A stretch of DNA of 64,000 nucleotides from Stachybotrys elegans (GCA_020746835.1 JAGPNK010000003.1:620001-684000), one strand, 5' to 3'. Shown: positions 48,274-60,837, counted from the stretch's first letter. The notes: a model not told the origin generated them from the letters alone. Translations and numbers: made by a program.

Positions 48274-49745
48274 TTAAATCGCAATTCCATACTCAATATC
48301 ATGACTGGATGGTGCCTGAGATGGTGTGTGCGACTCGCGCTTGGTTGTTGGCGGGGGTGTGTCCCGGCCATTGACAATACGCTCCTCGCTTTCGCTAAAT
48401 ATCATGTTGGTCATAGTAGGGTTGGGAACAGCACTGGCTCGAGGCTTCTTGCTAGTACGTGAACTGTTCATGCCGCTCAATGGAGTGCCCATCTTATCAT
48501 CCGTTGGGCCGGTGCGTTGGGTCGTGCGAAAGGTCGGGCCAAGCAAGTGCTTGACGAGGGTAAAGACCATGGGAGTGTTTGTAGTGATGACGGCCACGAA
48601 TGCCTCTCGAACAGCCCATTGGCCGGATAAGGGTGCGCCTCTCACGGGAGTCTGGGGGTGTTTAGTCTTGAAGCAATTTTCTGGAAACAATCGTCTGGAA
48701 ACAATCGGAGGCTTACGGTGATGATGAGAACGGAGCGGATTGTGGCAAAAACTATGATGACAATGCCGCCGCTGAAGAGAATACCCAGCCCGACCTTTTT
48801 CCAAAGAGCCATGGAGGTGCTCCAGAGCATGGGAAGTGGAATAGAAATGAGGTAAAGGTCGGTGAAGACATTACCCGTATAGCAGGCAATGATGATAGGT
48901 CGGGATACAGCCGGCTGGCAATGGTCTAGAATGGGATCAGTGGGCTGTGGGAAACGCAAATCAGGCATGCTGCAAACTCACTAGGTGGGGGAGGAAACGA
49001 CACTTGGTAGTCGGAGAAGGGGCGACAACCAAGAAAGATGGTGAGAATAACGGCAACCCAACTCGCAGCGACAAACCCAAACCCAACGAGGGTGCGGGCC
49101 CGATAAGAACCGGTAAGGCCAGTCTAAAGACGAAGTCAGCACACGTGTATCGTAAAATGCTGCAGCAGGTGTTTTACCGTCAATCGCAGATAGAGCAGAA
49201 GCAAAGATATCTTGAGTGTCCAGAGGGTACTGGTATACATGAACCAGGATGAGATGTGAAGTCGAACTCCACGGATCCTGCGTTGTGGCATTAGCACCGT
49301 GGGAATGCAACGGACAATTTTTGGTGCATACCAAATCGGGTGCGCAGGACTTCCAGGAGGAGGGAACGGATTGGCATTGGGGGGCCTGCGAGCCACGGTG
49401 CTGTAATAAAGAGTGCCTCCGGTGTGGGCAATTCCAGTGAGCGCGGAGTAGAATATCTGCCATGAATTGAAGTCAGCACTGGCATTCAACATGTCTTGAA
49501 GGCGACTTGTGTCTCGATTCGTCCCTGCATGTCACATCGTCCAACCTTAGGGGTTGGATTGGCAGGGCGCGAGCGATCAAGGAGGTAGGGCAACTAACCA
49601 TGCTGAGAGCCGCTGCCCAGTCATCGGCTCGCAAGCCTTTGATACCGACGATACGCCAGCGAGAGAACATGCGTAGACATGTGAAACATAAGGCGAGGGT
49701 GTAGAGGCTCCAGACCTCTCCTTGAAACCGGGCTACGGCGTCCAT
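48274..49745 (-). CDS. Rhodopsin-domain (PTH11-like/SAT4) seven-helix membrane protein
   Basis: Five exons on the minus strand: 49745-49599, 49456-49178, 49123-48982, 48925-48717 and 48651-48274 (384 aa). All introns are 50-142 nt with GT..AG and consistent phases. Seven hydrophobic segments are spread over residues 10-290, and the pattern RADDW early, RCIP and WTLKISLLLLYLR in the middle, FLGCRPFSDYQ, and NVFTDLYLISIPLPMLW match the fungal rhodopsin/SAT4 domain family. Retinal-binding Lys is absent in what I can see, so it is not an opsin; PTH11-type members are candidate G-protein-coupled receptors. The C-terminal ~90 residues are cytosolic and Ser/Thr/Pro-rich. Ligand unknown. No CFEM domain precedes it. 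Confidence 0.88.
48680..48707. repeat. Perfect 14-bp tandem duplication in an intron
   Basis: TCTGGAAACAATCG is present twice in direct succession (48680-48693 and 48694-48707), inside the last intron of the rhodopsin-domain gene. It does not alter the splice sites. Confidence 0.9.
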
Positions 49746-52700
49746 GATGGGCTGCGTTTAGAATAACGAGGCGCCGGGTGATTGGAAAGAAGATGAAATG
49801 ATGTTTGGAATGCAGGCAGGACAGAAGATTATCGAAGGGTTGATCAGGTAGTATTCAAGCGGACAAGAGATGACGTGTTCTCTATCCATAGAGTCAAGAT
49901 GCGATCCTTGTATGGTCCATTGGTGCTTCGTTACGGCGTCAAAGGTTGGCGGCAAGCATCGATTGAAGCTGAGACGAGAAACAGACTTCCAATGGAGGGG
50001 AAGGGAGGAGTGTAATATGTGAACCAGAATCGTGGGGAATTGTGTGTAGGTATGTATAGGGTTGGGTCGGGGCATATCTCGGCGACAGTTGGGATGAGGA
50101 ACAACGGCATAGCACCGGCAAGGCGCACTCAACCCCTTGACCCGGTCCGTCACCTACACCCATATCTAGGTAGGTGCATAGTCGTTTACCAGGCTGGCCG
50201 ATCGTTAGGCCCATAACGTCCAAGATCATCTTGACAAGGGTCGACGATGAAAGAGAGCCAAGAAGTACACAAGCGGCCAAGCTCTGTGGGATTGGAATTA
50301 CGGTGGGAAGGAGGGTGGTATCGATGCTGGGTGTCTGCCTCCACAGGGCCATTTAACCTGGCGGCATGTGCCTTGCCTAAAAGCCCACCTGAGAACCTAG
50401 TCAGTACAGCAATATGGGATGAAGCATTTTTGCCATACTCACAGAGGTAGAGTATGAAATGAGATGCGCTGCTTTTCGGTGTAGTCGTATGTACCATCTT
50501 AGTGTAAGCACCATGGACCTGCGACGGTGACTGCCGAGCTCGCTGTGGATATGCATTGAAAAGAAAGCATAGGATATATGGTGAGACGTGCGCGGCAGAA
50601 GCGGCGGGTGATTCATGGATGGTGAGGGCTGGTTCGGAGGTGACGAGCAGGCAACGCGTGCCCCTCCATGTATGTGCCTTGACCACGCATCAGTGGTTTG
50701 CGAGCTGAGAGTCGTCTTCAAGCCCTGCGAGGAGGTGGGCAGCGGTACGGCCCAGTCGCAACAGATGTAGGCGGATGAGAAGGTGTCATGTCGGGCCCGT
50801 AAAGGGTTGTGATGTGCGGAAGCTGTCGATTTTGCTCCCCGAATGTCCCAAAGGGGGCCGATGGGTTCGCTATGGTGGATAAGCGCAGCCAGAAGAGGAA
50901 GATGAAGAGCGGCGGGACGGCCCTATGTCAATTCTAGGGCCCGAAGATGGAAAAGATGGTGTCGAGAATGCTGCGTCGTGATGATGATTGACGGTAGATA
51001 GATGCAAACGAGGCGACTGGGAGGCTTCCATGGCGGCTACGCTAGACTGAACCAAGGAACGGCTTGGGGGCGCATTCTGCAGGCGGTGCGGGTAGATGGG
51101 AAGGAACAGGGGAACGAGCACGCCAAGTGCAGGTGCAAGTCACCTTCCCGAGCCCCAAGGTTCCAATCGATAAGATGGACACCTCGGGCATGCATTGGCA
51201 AACGACGGACCGATAGCACATGCCGTACTTCTACATATCACCCCCGCTTGGCTTACTGTGTCAATGTCCCTCCTTCAAGCCGCCATTCGAAAAGTTTCCG
51301 CGAGGCACTTGTTGTCGCCCACCTCCAATGCTACCCACCTGAGGCGCGGGTTCTCTGCGTCTCCTTCGACGGCGAGGTGAAGTCACACTGACGTTTGACA
51401 CCCAAGGTGCAGAAACCCGCCCGTTCTCTTTCTCGTCAGTTCCTCCTCGCCTACCAGCCATGCCCTGTCGCCAATCTGGATCCTCGGACTGCATTAGAGC
51501 ATCTCAGTCTTGCTCGAAATATATTCCCATCTCCTTTAGCGCATCGTCAAGAACGAACTTCCAGGGCCCCGTTGCTATTTTCTTGGTCGCACTATCTGCT
51601 TCCGGGCTGGTGGCCGATGGGACGGACGGACGCGACCCCCTCCCCCGCCGCTCCTTCGTTCACCCTTGACCCCCTGGTGTTTCCCTCGGGCCCGAGTAAA
51701 TAGCCACTGTCCGGACGCACGAGCCGGACACGCACCCTCGCCGCCTCCACAGCGGGGAACCTCGGGCGGTGGTGTAGTAATGCGACATCGCGCTTCTCTG
51801 CAGGACGAGGGCTTCGTAAACGATACCATCCTCTTGGGGAGCAGCCGCAGATGGTAACAAACTATAGTAGCTTGGCAATGCTTCGTACCCTCGCCAACCG
51901 AAAGCCACAGCTCGTATTTGCGCCGACGATATCTGTCCCTGAGAAGTGCCCAAGCTTCAGAAGCGGCCGACCGTTCAAGCGACACCCTTATTTCGGATTC
52001 AACCCTTCTCAGCGAGTGTCCTCTGGCATTCTAGTCTGATCACACATCCCACCCAGCCAGGCTTGATTCCCGAACAAGATCCGTTTACGGGAATACTGTC
52101 CGCCTACCAGATAAAGCGAGTTCGGTGAATGGCAATTAGATAATCAGCTGGTCTTTGGCACTCAATCGCAGCCAGAAATGGCAACCACATCGATGAAGCT
52201 CCATTGACTCGGCAAGCTTCGGTCAACGTTGCCAGGCGGGGCGGCGATTCCTCCTCTTCGCAACGAAGCCTGGAGAATAACGTCCAACTCCCCGGTTCTG
52301 TCTCCCGCTCCTGGTTTGTTTCTAAATGGAGATCACCGTTCAAACAGTCCAGGGCAGTTCTGAACCTCAGGACTCGCCGACCGTCAACCCAGGTATGTAT
52401 AGGCCCATGCCCATTGTGTCGCCCGTTTGGTGAGGCCGTCGACAGAATAAAGGTACTGTCCCCCAAAGATTCATCACAATGGACTGGGTCGTTTTCACCA
52501 GGTGCAATTCTGCCCAGTTCCATCATGAGCCTCACGTCGACATGCAGGCGAGACAGCCCGTCAGTCTTTTCCCAACTAAACGCCTTCAGAGATAACACGG
52601 ATCATTTCTTCGCTCCCTTTTACCTCCCGCGTGACCATATAAGTAGGCTACATGCATATCTAGTGCGCCGTCCCTCGTCACACAACCGCTCCCATCACGG

Positions 52701-53520
52701 CGACACAGGCGCATCCACTAAATATCAAGCATATCAATATCCCTAGCTCTTCAGCCGCGAGGCTACCAGGCACTGTTGCTTTACTCGTCATCCCCCTGTC
52801 CGGACGGGTCAAACATATCACAAAGCTTCTTCATTACTCCGTTCCTCTTGTGGGCACCCATGCAATCACCAATCTAATGGTCACCCCTTAGCCGTGCGTG
52901 ACAAAATGTCCCAGCCACTACATCTCCATTGAATCATTCTCGCGTGTCGACTGAGACAACAAGGCTCTCTTCTTCCTCGACTACTGCTTCTGCCTCGTGC
53001 TTCCCCACGATACCCGTCTGTCTGTCACCGTTGTCTCGTCCCGGCTAACATGTCGTCCTCCGTGGATCCTGCATGGGTGGCATGCGCAGCGATGCCAGAT
53101 ATCTCGACCCTCTTAGCACTTCAAACCGACTTTTCTCAGCTACCGGACTTCCGGGTTTCCACTCGGGTGGCTTGAACAGTCACTTGTTGTCGTTCTTTCC
53201 CGGGGCTTTTATTCTTCCTGCAAAAAAACGCCGTGACGCCTGTGAATCGCAGCCTTTACATGTTCCGAGGAACCGTCATATCCAGAACAATTCTTCATCC
53301 TCATCAACATCAAGAGACGATATGTATACATATATACATCATAAGAGCATCGACTAATCTCTCACTTGGGTCTCTCCACAATCGCTGTAGCATCTGTCTT
53401 CTTCTGCTTGTCCTTTGTTTCATTGTTCGACCTCTCAAGGATATAGTATTGCTTCGAACCTCCATTCCCTTCTCTTTTCTAGCGACTTGAACAATCCGTG
53501 TCATCCATCCCTGCTTCAAT
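49746..53520. other. 3.8-kb gene-poor divergent region
   Basis: Between the rhodopsin-domain (-) and nucleoside permease (+) genes. Only short, unsupported frames are seen, plus a 41-codon upstream ORF at 53050-53175. A rapidly evolving small gene or ncRNA could lie here but is not shown. Confidence 0.55.
53050..53175 (+). other. Upstream ORF (41 codons) before the nucleoside permease
   Basis: ATG in context TAACATGTC opens a 41-residue frame (MSSSVDPAWVACAAMPDIST...) ending TGA 53173-53175, about 345 nt before the permease start. Its acid and aliphatic content looks more coding-like than its surroundings. It may be a leader ORF or chance. Confidence 0.3.
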
Positions 53521-54836
53521 ATGAAGATACTCGCCTATTTTCTCTGGACTTCGGCTCTTGTGTCAACTACTCTCCTTGCTCAAGACGTAGCCCGCGTCGC
53601 ACCCAAGGTCATGATTGTATCGATGGTGAGTACTCACTCTGCCGGCATAGAATAGAACAAACCCGCTCATTCCATCCCAGTGGACACCCGAAGCCGAGAT
53701 TTGGTACCGTAGGTTCTCCGAGCTCGGCATGGGAGAACTGAGCCTCAGGATCACTCTCCCCGGACTATCCATGCTGTACCCGGACGTTGCGTGCACTCAA
53801 GATGGCTTCGTTTGCCAGCTCACTATTGGCGAGGGCGAGATCAACGCCGCCGCCTCCATGATGGCTCTCGCGCTCTCGCCGGCGCTGGACCTCACACGCA
53901 CCTATTTTCTCATCGCGGGCATCGCGGGCGTCAATCCGCGTCACGCCACGCTCGGCAGCGTCGCCCTCAGCCGGTACGCCATCCAGGTCGGCCTGCAGTA
54001 CGAGATTGACCCACGCTCACTGCCTGCCGACTACCCCACGGGATACATCCCCTACGGCCGACAGCGGCCCTACGAGTACCCGCTCATCACGTACGGCACC
54101 GAGGTCTTCGAGGTCAACGCCAACCTGCGCGACGCCGCGTACGAGTTTGCGCTCCGCGCGAGCTTGGTGGATGACGAGGCGCTGGAGAGCTACCGCGCGC
54201 AGTATGAGCCGGCCGGAGACTCGTATCGCAAGGGCTTGCTCCCGCCTACGGTAGAACTATGCGATACGCTGACGAGCGATGTCTACTTCTCCGGGAGCAT
54301 TCTATCCGAGGTGTTTGAGAACACGACGACGATATGGACCAACGGGACGGGTGTGTATTGCATGACGGCGCAGGAGGACAATGCCACTCTGGAGGTGCTC
54401 GTCCGAGCCGCAATGAGCAACCTCGTCGACTTTGGACGCATCGTGATCCTCCGCAGCGGTAGGGCGTCTTTCCCCTTCCCCATTGCCATGTATGTATGGT
54501 ATGCTGAGTAGATTGCCCGCAGGTTCCAATTTCGACCGGCCACCCCCTGACATGTCGGATATCGACCACCTCACCAGGACGAACCAAAACGGCTTCGCCA
54601 CCTCCCTCGAGAACATTTTCAACGTAGGGGGCGAGATTGTCAGGGGCATCATCCATGAGTGGAACTGCACGTTTGAGAACGGCATTCCCGCGGACAACTA
54701 CATTGGTGACATCTTTGGCAGCCTCGGCGGCACGCCTGATTTTGGTCTTGGCCCTGTCACCCTTCCCGGCGCCGGGGCCAGTAGCAGCAGTCGACGGGAT
54801 AGGCGGCCCCGTGAGGTAACGGCCGGTGAATGTTGA
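53521..54836 (+). CDS. NUP-family purine nucleoside permease
   Basis: Three exons: 53521-53625, 53681-54458 and 54523-54836 (398 aa). An N-terminal signal peptide (MKILAYFLWTSALVSTTLLA) precedes a nucleoside-phosphorylase-like fold: VAPKVMIVSMWTPEAEIWYR, FLIAGIAGVNPRHATLGSVALSRYA, FVCQLTIGEGEINAAASMMAL and the VYCMTAQEDNATLEVL strand are conserved in the fungal NUP family first described as a purine nucleoside permease in Candida. Despite the name, the family lacks multiple membrane spans and is structurally related to nucleoside phosphorylases, so an extracellular or secretory-pathway nucleoside-binding enzyme is also possible. The C-terminus is Ser/Arg-rich. It is convergent with the IKS1-like kinase. 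Confidence 0.92.
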
Positions 54837-55220
54837 CTTGACCAAGACCCTGCTGGCGTCTTTCGGGTTGAGTAAAAGCGTGCTATGCGGGAGTTTCGAC
54901 GTTAGGGTGTGACAACCTTGGATATATCTGCTTGTGTACCATGATATTTTGTGGCTTCATACCTCTAGAATTTTTCAGTATAGCTGGAACAGTCACATGT
55001 TACATTGATTTATTATTGTGCTCTTGACAAATGTTTATTTTCATCTGGCTGTAGGGACACGCCATGGTCGGGACGCCTTTTCCTCCAAGTAACCGAGCAA
55101 AGAAGAATGAAAGCAAAAGAACAACGCTATCCCTTTTTCGAGCCAATGGTATGAACAGAGGTGGTATTTAGGAACAGTAGTGTCACAAAAGGGAGAACGG
55201 ATCGCTTGGCTGGTATAATG
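54837..55220. other. Convergent 3' intergenic region
   Basis: Between the permease and IKS1-like stops. No gene is seen. Confidence 0.6.
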
Positions 55221-57483
55221 TTAAGGCGGCAGGGGGGGTAGATCCCATGCCTTCCAATCATCAGACGGAGAAAGAGAAATGCAAAGAGTGCCCCAGTGGT
55301 TAGCCAGCCAAAGGATGCCCACATGGAGCGCCAGAAGGAGCAGACTTGTGCCAAACCCCCAGAAGCGCGAGAAGCCGCGGTTGAGCTGGCCTTGGTGTGG
55401 AAGCACCGTGGTAGTTCTCGTCGCCGGCAGTCCCAGATCCAGGGAGGCTACCATCATGAGCGGAATACTGACATTCAAATGGGACATGTAGGGCCAGCAT
55501 GACCGACCGAGAGTCGCCAGCTTGATAAGGAATAGGGAGAAGCGAGCCAGGTAGCCGAGCTGGCTTTGCTCCAGGCCGAGGGCGCGGGTAATATCCAGGA
55601 CAGACACCATGATTCTATGCCGTAGCGCAGCTATTCCTGTGCGAGGGGGCGCCATCAGGAGGGGTGGAGAAAAGGGCTGGGGAGTGGTCAACTCGTCCTC
55701 GGCGCTGTCGATAGCCTCGTGCACCAGGGTATGACGGTCAAAGCCGTCACGACTCCGGGTAATGGCCATGGCGGTGGCATGATTGGAGGAGAGTCGGCGC
55801 TTGCGCAGGGCAGAGGGCGACTCTTCCTCTCGCCGAGTTGGCGACCTGGACCAAGGAATCTCTTCCAAGGTTTGATGTCTGCCTCGGGAGCTCTTATGGG
55901 GATCTGCTCGAAAGTAAGATCAAGTGTGATTCGGGCGCAGTCAACAATGGGTGCTTACCTGAGATTGGGGTTCCGGGAGTTGCTGGCGAGTCGAGGTTCT
56001 GGACGCGCCCGCCTCGAATTTCGACAGGCGGCGATGATGCCCTCTCCTTTGCCATGCCGTCGAGGTTGGATTCGCTCCGCATGGCGTTGAGCACCTCTGC
56101 AGCGCTGGGCCGCTGGGCAGGTTCCAGAGCCAGCAACTTCTTGAGAAGCTGGTACAGGCGTGAAGGCAGATCCGGACGTTCTCTGCGCTCATCCTGGAAA
56201 CCCTGCCACCCCGTAATTTCAGCCCGAAGCTCGTCAATGTCCTCGAGTTCTTCATGAAGCGCGTTGGCACTGCGATACGGTAGTCTACCAAAGCACATGA
56301 AGTAGAGAATCATGCCCAAGGAGAAGATGTCGGACTTTGTGGTGAAATTGCCATATCGACCAGTGGCGTCAACCTTGAGGACCTCGGGCGCACAATAAGA
56401 GATTGTGCCTGTCGAGCCTGTCGACTTGCGCACCACATTCTCTGCCTGAACCTCGCCGAAATCACTTATCAGACAAGTCAAAGTATTGCCTTCCTGGTGC
56501 AGCAGACAATTGTTGGGTTTGAGGTCGCGATGGATGTAGTTGGCCGCGTGGAGATAGGCCACGCCAGAGGTGATGTCTTTGAATAGAGAGTAGATCATAT
56601 CAAACGACAGGGTCTTGGTCGTCAAGGCTTCGCGCGGACTCTCGGCTCGGGATTTGGAGCGACGGCGCATACGCGCTTTCAGTTCCTCCTTTGTCATTTC
56701 GCCGGGGCTGTTGCCGACAACGTATTGATGCAGGTCGCCGCCGTTGCAATATTGTTGGAGGATGAAGGCACATGCCACGCTGGGCCCAAACCGTGTCAAC
56801 CTTACGTCTTCTAGCCAGACATGGCGGTAGGAGACGAGGTTTGGGTGCGATAGCTTGGCCAAGAGCTCGACTTCAATGAGCACCTTTTCGAGCCACGCAT
56901 GGTCGTCTCCAACTGGGACTCGCTTGCAGGCAAAATGGCCGAGATGGCAGCCATCAATCTCATGCCTGACGAGCAGCACCACGCCTTTCCCGCCTTTACC
57001 CAGGACCTTCTCCTCGACGAAAAATGTGTTGAAGTAGTTGGGACTGAATGCCTCTTTTCGTATTCTGCTACCCTCAGCCTGTGCAACCCCTGGGGAGCTC
57101 GACAAGAAGTCGGCCTCATCGTCTATCATCGGGCTGCTCACGGAGGACGGCGAGGCAACGCGGGAGGTGCTGGCAAGGGCTGGCTGGAACATGCGGCGGA
57201 TGGGACTTGACGGTGCATATTCCGAGTCCTGGACTTGATTTCCAGCGCGCAGCATTCGGAAATAATCGGGATCGACATAGGAGTCGTGGTCCATCTCAAA
57301 CGAACGGTCGTAGGAGCGGTCGGTCGCGTGGGAGCTGCGCTGGAGGGGTTGGTGGCAGGTGGGACATTCAGGCAAGCCGCGGATCTCGAGCCGTTGGGAT
57401 GCAGAGTCGCGAACGACTATGGCGTTACGATGACGGAGGACAATCTCGCGGCCCTCGCGCGGGTTGTAGGGGATCAGCGACAT
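55221..57483 (-). CDS. IKS1: IKS1-like Ser/Thr protein kinase with C-terminal hydrophobic segments
   Basis: Two exons on the minus strand: 57483-55959 and 55882-55221 (728 aa). The acceptor was fixed by frame: the AG at 55883-55884 joins GTPIS to GRHQTLEEIPW, whereas the nearer upstream AG breaks it. The N-terminus (MSLIPYNPREGREIVLRHRN) with the C40-x2-C43 motif in LPECPTCHQPL is the hallmark of the IKS1 family. The kinase domain (about 155-480) has the P-loop GKGGKG, Lys187 (FACKRV), HRD318-320, DFG341-343 and APE365-367, so it should be active. A Ser/Arg-rich stretch follows, then two or three hydrophobic helices near the C-terminus that may anchor it to a membrane. Yeast Iks1 has no settled pathway role. 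Confidence 0.93.
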
Positions 57484-58106
57484 GATGGCGTCTGGATGAG
57501 GCGGAGGAGAGGAGGAATGGGTGAAGCTTCGGGGAGTCGGAGCTGGCCAGCAAAGGCATGGCAGCGGCTCACGAGGAGCAGCGCATAGGTGAAAGTATAG
57601 CAAGCGTTGGAGCAGCTCGAGCGGAGGCTGTTTCGTGCCAGGTTGTCAAACAAGGCAGTTAGTTAGTAGGCAAAGAATGTGCTGGTTGCTTCGTAACCAT
57701 GTCGTAACAGAGGGAAGGGAAGGAGGGGGATCAGGTGACTCCACCAAACGAACCCCGCGATGACATGCGCACCGTGTAAGTACCAAATTTTATTTTATTG
57801 ATCTCTCTCAATTGCCGAGTTTGTCCAACCACATCACCAAAGCATCATTGTCCGCATCACCCGCACACACATGGTGACGTCTTAATCGTATCTGTTCTGG
57901 GGTTGAGAAAACTTTATACATATCAAGGGTATCTAAAAGCAGCGCAATCTTTTGTACATCGCTCCCCGGACCATTCCATATGCTGTCATCCGCTATAAGA
58001 AGTAATAAAAAAATAAAAAACAAGCTGTGAGGAGCAAGTATTGAGGTGTTGTAGAAAATGGGGCATGGCTTATAATATGCTTCCACTCATTGTTGAAGAT
58101 GGGAAT
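57484..58106. other. Intergenic region upstream of the IKS1-like gene
   Basis: Holds the promoter of the kinase gene and the 3' end of the next minus-strand gene. An A/T-rich stretch lies near 57780-58020. No gene is seen. Confidence 0.6.
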
Positions 58107-59281
58107 CTATCCCGCTCGGCAATCGGCATCGTGCAGGAGCTGCCACTTGGTGTGGCTCGCATTGATGTGCTCCTTCAGGTGATCGGTCCCCGTGTACCTC
58201 TCGCTGCGGCCGCGAGACGTGCAGAGCACGCACCCGTACATGTTGGGGCCGAGGTGCGACTTGGCGAGGAACCGCTCCGTCAGCTTGAAGCCCTCCTTGA
58301 GCAGCAGCATCGAGGCGCGCTTGTCCGAGCTTCGCGGCTGCCAGCGGTAGCCGCAGGAGCACGTCGAGGCGGTGGGCAAGGTCCGCTTGAGGTTGACCTG
58401 CAGGCCCATGGCCTCGGGGCAGAAGAGGGCAAAGACGGAGTTGTTGGGCCGCAGGATGGTGGCAAACACCTCGGTGGTGTCCTCTGGGGCCTTGGGCGTG
58501 GGCGGCGGCGAGGGCGGCTCGGATTGGAAGAGCAGAGGGCCGCTGTAGTCGGTCATGGCGGTGGTTTGGTCGTCGTCCTCGTAAGTATCATCGCTGTCAT
58601 CGTCGTCGTCGGCCTCTTCCTCGTCATGGACTATCCTGGGCTCGGTGACCTCAACCACGGCATCCTTGGCTATGCTGTTCTGATGCTTGCTGTTACCTTT
58701 GTCCTCGGCAGCCACAGAGCGAGGGGCCATGCGCCAGCGGTGGTGAGCTCGCACGCGTGGCATGGGCATGGTCAGCGTCTTGGCTATGGAGCGTGTCCTG
58801 GCGATGCGCTGGTACAGGTCCACGAGGGCCAGGAGGCTGGACTGCCGCACGGCCTCGCTGACCTGGATTGCTTGTGCCAGGTCGACCTGGGCGCTCGTGG
58901 ACGCGGCGGCACGGTGCAGGTTGGCGACGCAGTGACTTAGTAGGTTGAGCTGGCCCCATAGCAAGCTCCGGCAATAAGCTACAGTGGCAGATTCGTCAAT
59001 TACAACGATCCCTCGCTTGGTGGGAGAAGGCATATAGACTCACGGTCGCCGGTGGAGAAGTCGGTGCCGGCTTCTGCCACAGCCCTATCGTACGTTTCCT
59101 TGATCTGGGGACCCGAGACTGCTAGCGACGTCGACAAGGCGCAAAAGGGCATGACGCCGCCGCGGCCCTTGTAGTGGTTGGAATGGGTTCGTCTGGACTT
59201 CCATGTCGTGTAATCGTCGAAGCCATCCGAGTAGGTCTCTACCAGGGCCGTCACAAGGCCAATGACGGTGGCAGGTTCCAT
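58107..59281 (-). CDS. Uncharacterised zinc-finger-like fungal protein
   Basis: Two exons on the minus strand: 59281-59044 and 58978-58107 (369 aa); the 65-nt intron starts GTGAGT and ends TAG, and the join gives TGDP-YCRSLLWGQ in frame. The N-terminal half is helical and amphipathic, ending in an Asp/Glu-rich run (about 210-230) and a Ser/Pro linker. The C-terminus has CSCGYRW and then C329-x2-C332-x13-H346-x3-H350 with H355 nearby, a plausible zinc-binding finger. I do not recognise a characterised family; the helical N-terminus resembles modules in heterokaryon-incompatibility-type and transcription-related fungal proteins, but this is a weak resemblance. A long plus-strand frame over the same interval (58041-58940) was judged antisense noise. 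Confidence 0.78.
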
Positions 59282-60009
59282 GGCGGTAGAATTCCGGACG
59301 CGAGAAGTACAGAGGAGAGGGAAACAAGGGCGGTAGAAAGAATGATGTTGCCAGATAGGAATTGGGCCTTGGCGCAGGGCGGCTCGCCAGATGGCTGAAT
59401 AGATGGGTAATGCGCTTCGCCTCGACCTCAGCTGAATGGGCAGCGGGGGAGCTGATTGGACGGTATGAGACAAACAAAAAAGCACAGAGCTCGGTTGTTA
59501 GACGAATGAGGCTCGCTCCCTAGTCAAGGTGCTGACGGGGCTGAAAGACGATCAGAAAGGACGGACGGGCGGGAGTGTCGTCGAGCTCCCGGAGCATCGG
59601 GGCCTGAGGTCGGGGCTAAAGAGGAGCAAGCCAGGCCGATGCGGAGGGAGGGCGAGGGCGAGAGAAAAAGGCGGTGCAGGAGATGGTTGGAGATGGCTGT
59701 AGATGAATGTGAGACACGGGACGAGGTTCGCAATCTAGGCGTGATGGAAGCGCCCGCTGCGGTGGTTGGTGGCGCCCAACGAGAAGGGCGGATTCATCAA
59801 GTCAAGTGGCACGACGTCGAGCGGCGCAGAAGCGGCATGCAGAGAGCCGGGTGGTTGCAGCGGTGTGTATGCGTGCGTATATGGGTATGGATAAGGCCAA
59901 GGCAATAATGGATGATGAGTTGTCAATGGGATGGATGATGCAGATAGATGGTAATTGACCGCCACGGGTAAATGCGGCGGGAGGCGAGTGTTGACGTCGG
60001 CGAGAGGAG

Positions 60010-60062
60010 GTGTGTGTATGTATGTGTGTATGTATGTATGTAGGTATGTGTGTGTGTATATA
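60010..60062. repeat. (TG)n/(TATG)n microsatellite
   Basis: Mixed GTGT and TATG units over about 50 bp, interrupted by a GG step. Confidence 0.85.
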
Positions 60063-60837
60063 CGTGCTATCTATTACACGACAGGGACAGAAAAGAAGGA
60101 AGCAACGAGACTGACGCTTTGGGCAGAGAGGAGGAGATGAAATGGGATGATGATCAAGATGGAAAAGAGGAGCCGGCGGGAACTAGCAAGGAAGAAGGAC
60201 AAGGGGATGGCAACTCTGGTACTGGAGTATTGCAATCCATCAATCCATCAGGCAGGGAGGTGCGAGGCGAGGAGAAAGGATCACCAGATCCCGTCCCGCC
60301 TGGGGTCTGACAAGATCAAGCCAGGTGAGCGCAGAGTACTTCTGTATGCATGTAGGTGAAGAGTGAGAGTGCGAGAGTGAGGGGTGGCACAAGCGAGGGA
60401 TCATGAAGCGAGCGGAGCGGCTAAAGCAAATGGTGTGTGTCGGCCAATCTACTACGATTCGACGGATTGGAAGCGAAGCTGCTGCTGATGCAGAACATGG
60501 CCGCGGTGGCTTGCCAGCTGTCAATTCCCCTCTCTGCCCTCAAGTACCCTCAGTCATGTCACGCATTGATTGTATTTGGCTGGGCCTCGGCCACGCCACG
60601 ACGACGCCCGCCGGCATGTATGTCGAAAAAAGGGTCTAATTATAACAACCAGGTTGTTGTTGGTTGTTGGTCGTGGTCGTGGTTGTCCGATTCCCACTCC
60701 ACTCTTTGGGCTTTGCTTCACATACAATTCAGAGAGGAAAAAGCGTGGATGGGATGCGATGGGGGATGGGTCCCCGCCAGCGGGCGCAACAAAACCGGGG
60801 CCAGGCCAGGGTCTTTGGTCGCAGTCTTGTTCGGTTG

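Noticed and set aside
52104..52598. Minus-strand 164-codon frame near 52.3 kb
   Set aside because: It overlaps an equally long plus-strand frame, and neither shows a family pattern, signal or splice support.
58041..58940. Long plus-strand frame (about 299 codons) antisense to the minus-strand zinc-finger-like gene
   Set aside because: It lies exactly opposite a spliced gene with consistent phases, is Gly/Ala/Arg/Val-rich and has no motif. High-GC coding sequence often leaves such open antisense frames.
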